This document shows positions 60,691 through 64,000 of a stretch of DNA of 64,000 nucleotides, piece by piece (the stretch's first letter is position 1; each line of letters begins with the position of its first letter). A model generated the notes under the pieces. That model did no database searches. It saw only the letters and a program-made list of their open reading frames with translations, and had not been told where the DNA came from. The stretch is taken from positions 338,660 to 402,659 of the forward strand of contig VUYV01000404.1 in assembly GCA_008711295.1 (NCBI GenBank). The letters are read 5' to 3'. The stretch is from Anarhynchus alexandrinus. Taxonomy: Eukaryota; Chordata; Aves; Charadriiformes; Charadriidae. The position numbers and the translations under genes are program-made.

Positions 60691-63600
60691 CAGAAAATAT
60701 TATAAATGTTTAACATTTCTTTTCTTTTTTCCCACACTGAATTTATGCACCTAGTTATTTGATAATTAGAGCTAATTATGCAAATTAGATCTCACAAAAT
60801 TACATTAAATCAACATTACATTTAGGGGCACGGATGTAGCTGTGAGATGGAACAATGGATAACTCTGCAGCTGTATCCAGGCCCTTACTGCTGTTGCAAG
60901 GCTCCAGAAGTTCCGTTTCCATCCTGCAGTGAAGTGCAGTGGGCAAAAGAAGTTATCTCAATACTTTACTGACAGCATGTACCAACTGAGGCTCACAGCC
61001 GCTGCCTCTGTAGCCTTTGCTCCTGTTCAGCTGCACCTTGATGGGAGCAGTGGGAGTACCCTGAAGGTCCTGTTCCTGCATGCCTAGACTCATGGCCTTG
61101 TAATTTGCTTTGAAGTATAAGGAAGTGGTGTGAGCTCTTCTTTCTCCTACTGTGCTTAATCACAATTCAATTATTTGAGTTTATATTGATAAAACTGGAG
61201 CTAAGTTTCCATAGCAACCGTAATGATCAGAACATTGTAACGTGGTATACAAATACTGTTTGGTTTGGTAACTTAAAATGTGATGAAGCCAAGTAAAGAG
61301 CATAGAATAGAGGCTTACATTCACCAACTTAGAATTGGAAACACCTTGCTGACCTTTACTTAAGCACCAGGTCTTTCCTGGTGCTTAAGACTACCTTTAT
61401 ATCTCATGGGTGGAGGTGCGACCCTTCAAAGAATGATTTATTTCTCTCTAAAGTAGCTTAGATCTCATATATGAAGTTAAGCAAGATCCATCCCCAAAAA
61501 TTCTTCATCTCGTTTATAAGTATCCTCGGGTTTTACACTGTCACATCCGTTGGCCTCTAAATGATAATGCTACCTTACATCTATGTCCTTGCATTTGGAC
61601 TTGGCTGTTCCAAAATCCATGGCGAATAAAATGCAAAGAAATATCAGTTTTCCCATCTACTTACCACAAAGGAAAAAGCAGGAAAATAGTGCAAGGAAGA
61701 TGGTAATTGCTATATTTGAGGGCAGAGCAACATAGGATCCCGGTGGGAACCTATATGAGAATAATCATCCCAAATGTTAAGTGACTATATTAACATAACT
61801 TATATAAATATGAAAATTTACATTTTTAAGATGTGATCTTCATTAGCTCTTGACATCTCAGTTTTCCATGCAAGTGGCTTAGACTGGAGGAATTTGTCAA
61901 AGCCATAGTGACTTTATCTAATTTTAGGATACAAGCCCTTCTGTTAGTTGCCCTTTTCAACTCATCTTAGTTAAAACACTCAGAAAACTAAATTTATGGT
62001 TTCTTTTAGAATAAATATAGTTAAAAGAAGTGACATTCAGTTTTATGTACTATTCCCCATCTTTTTGTGTCAATTGAAATTCCTTCCATGTTATTCTTCT
62101 CTCTCCATGACCCTTGTATTCATATTTCTGAATGTACGCTCTTTTATCAACAACAAATCCTATATTTACACATAGACTTTTTATTACCAATGTTGTACTC
62201 TGCTCCTTAGAAACTTTTATTTGTTTTAAAAATAAACATCTATAAAAAGTACCTGGCAGCTCCTTCAAAATGCCTGTGGATGGTCAAGTTGAAAACTTGG
62301 GAATTAAGATGCAATTAATAATAAACTTACACCTTTCTGTTTATTTTCTACATTAGTTATGTTTAGAACTAGTAAAAAGTCTGAACTTTCTTGACTTCAC
62401 TGAAAAATTGAAGTAATTAACACTCGTTAATTAACACTTTTTGAAAGAATTATTGTTCCCTTGGCTGGTCTTTCCTTTCTTATTTTTTTTCAGGAATGCT
62501 TCATGTGAGCACTGTTACTGATGGCAAAACAAGGGATGTTTCGGGCTTCTTAAGGCAGAATTTGTGAGTTCTGAGGTGTTAGCTAGTGTCACAATTCTGG
62601 AGATTAGACTTCATAGACATATTTGCTCAGAACTACCTTGATTTATCAAAGAGGAGAAAGGAAAATGTGGAAACTTACAAATTGACATAGTTCATCATAA
62701 AACTTTATATCAATAAATTGAGAATTCAAAAGAGATGACAAAATAATTAAAGGGATTAGAACAAATGAATTATGAAAATTTTGAAGAAATTAATTCAGGT
62801 TATACATGGTGGAAAAAAGTTCTATTCTAGTTGTCGAATACATTTGAAAACCTGACAATAAGTTTGAAAAATCTATTGACAATAGTGGAAAAGAATGGAA
62901 ATGCTAATTGGCAACAGCATGCTGAGTGAAATAGTTGAGGTATGAAGCTTTTTTTCTTTTTTCTGAAGTAACCTTTTTTTCTGACTCATTGTTCCATGTG
63001 ATACAGAGAAAATACTCTTTAGAACTTCTAATATTCCCTTGTTGACGTTCTCCTGGAAAATCTTAAGGAAAGGTCCAGCTGGGATAATTTCTTGACTCCA
63101 ACAGGGCACATAGTTGCTTTAGATAATTCTAAATCATCCTGATTAGGAAAGATTAACTTATGGAGACCATTCACTTGTGGGAAAGTACCAAACAATACAA
63201 ACTATCAGCAGCAAAAGAAAATATCTTGAAATTCTACACCTCTACTCACAAACAATCCCCAGTGAAGAGTTACGCCAGCTGAATGTTGTCTTATGCTCAC
63301 TTTCATGAAAGGCAAATTAATAGGGTCCCTAGACTTTTACTGTGTCTCTTTATATCATACATTTCCATGTAGGAGAACATTTTTGTTATAATCTTTGTTA
63401 ATTCTGCTGATGGCTCATCATTGCCTTGCAAAAATTTTTCCTTTTGAAAGACTGGTAAATGAGACAACGTATATAGGAATGGACATGGAAGAGGAAGGTA
63501 AAACTACATTTTACAGTTTGTTCACAGAGACAGCCAAAGATGACTTGAAAAACCAAAGATTTACAAGTTATATGCATTTAGTTTTCCAGCAGAAAAAGAA

Positions 63601-64000
63601 GAGCTGGCACATCAGTCCTGGAAGAGTGTCTGACATGGGTTTTTCCTTTGAAAAGATGACATAAATATGTTTCTTAAAAATAAGCTGAGGAAAAATAGAA
63701 AAAAGGCAATCCATTCCTCAGCAAGCAGCCAAACAAAACCAACCAAAAAAATGATAAGCATAATTGAAGTTTTTATCTAGCTCTAAGGACTGATATGTGG
63801 GTGTTTTTCACCTGTGTTCCAATAAAGAAAGTCTTTACAAACGAAAGATACGGAATTCGTACTTTACTTTCCTGTAAGGCTTAAATTATGTTGCATTATA
63901 AAAAAGGTTCTTTTTATGAGATGCTAGAAACATGAGGAATTGTTGAAGCAGATTGATTACTACTGTGAATGATTGCATTCCAATCCATGCAGCAATACTG
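60691..64000. other. No firm feature; one perfect hairpin
   Basis: AT-rich sequence to the end of the window. Apart from the hairpin at 61359-61389, nothing stands out. The 89-codon open frame at 63395-63664 is not recognised and has no splice or promoter support. Confidence 0.45.
61359..61389. repeat. Perfect 13-bp inverted repeat (hairpin, 5-base loop)
   Basis: CTTAAGCACCAGG (61359-61371) and CCTGGTGCTTAAG (61377-61389) are exact reverse complements around the loop TCTTT. The pairing stops immediately outside the arms. It is too short for a typical microRNA precursor and has no T-run after it, so neither a microRNA nor a terminator is supported. Confidence 0.95.

Noticed and set aside
61359..61389. 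Reading the perfect hairpin as a microRNA precursor or a transcription terminator.
   Set aside because: The stem is only 13 bp, too short for a microRNA precursor. There is no T-run after it, and bacterial-type terminators are not relevant to this genome.
1..64000. Bacterial or phage systems (CRISPR, operons, defence islands, toxin-antitoxin pairs).
   Set aside because: Avian CR1 repeats, low coding density and AT-rich noncoding DNA with splice-type signals show vertebrate nuclear DNA. No spaced direct-repeat array or gene cluster is present.

Overview
The window reads as ordinary nuclear DNA of a bird. The main evidence is the CR1 LINE fragments. Several carry the avian 3' signature: the CR1 ORF2 C-terminus, then the 'gaccttaaaggtcttttccaac' type tail, then an ATTCTATGA-like terminus. 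The rest is AT-rich, with short ORFs at about the density expected by chance, and no gene could be recognised with confidence. I see no operons, CRISPR arrays, rRNA or tRNA genes. It is best read as an intergenic or intronic stretch.

Layout. 1-8.0 kb: mostly featureless, with one exon-like segment (659-882) and one minus-strand coding-like relict (about 4026-4800) that ends in a clean stop. 8.0-8.8 kb: probable minus-strand solo LTR, then a T-run ending in a single N. 10.6-11.5 kb: decayed CR1 reverse-transcriptase segment (minus), where the catalytic region is still readable. 13.3-14.3 kb: GC-richer patch with an exon-like start. 16.6-17.0 kb: inverted repeat followed by a CR1 3' end (plus). 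17.9-18.5 kb: orphan 189-aa ORF. 23.7-25.2 kb and 31.8-33.0 kb: two further old CR1-clade fragments (plus). 35.75 kb and 46.5 kb: short CR1 tails (minus). 48.2-48.9 kb: another decayed CR1-clade RT (minus). 52.8-53.3 kb: probable plus-strand solo LTR. 57.9-58.4 kb: the youngest-looking CR1 3' end (plus). 60.3-60.7 kb: faint CR1 (minus). The rest is AT-rich unique sequence with microsatellites and homopolymers.

The most consequential observation concerns the assembly. Bases 36536-39109 and 39640-42216 are near-identical direct copies separated only by a 530-base run of N, and both copies end exactly at the gap. This is the pattern of two contigs with overlapping ends (probably two haplotypes) that were placed end to end instead of merged. 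The roughly 2.6-kb 'tandem duplication', and every ORF doubled within it, is probably not real.

I looked for an undescribed system and did not find one I can support. The remaining leads are small: a perfect 13-bp-stem hairpin at 61359-61389, the unrecognised coding-like relict near 4-4.8 kb, a few exon-like segments, and a G-rich tract. There is no set of genes here that can be said to work together.
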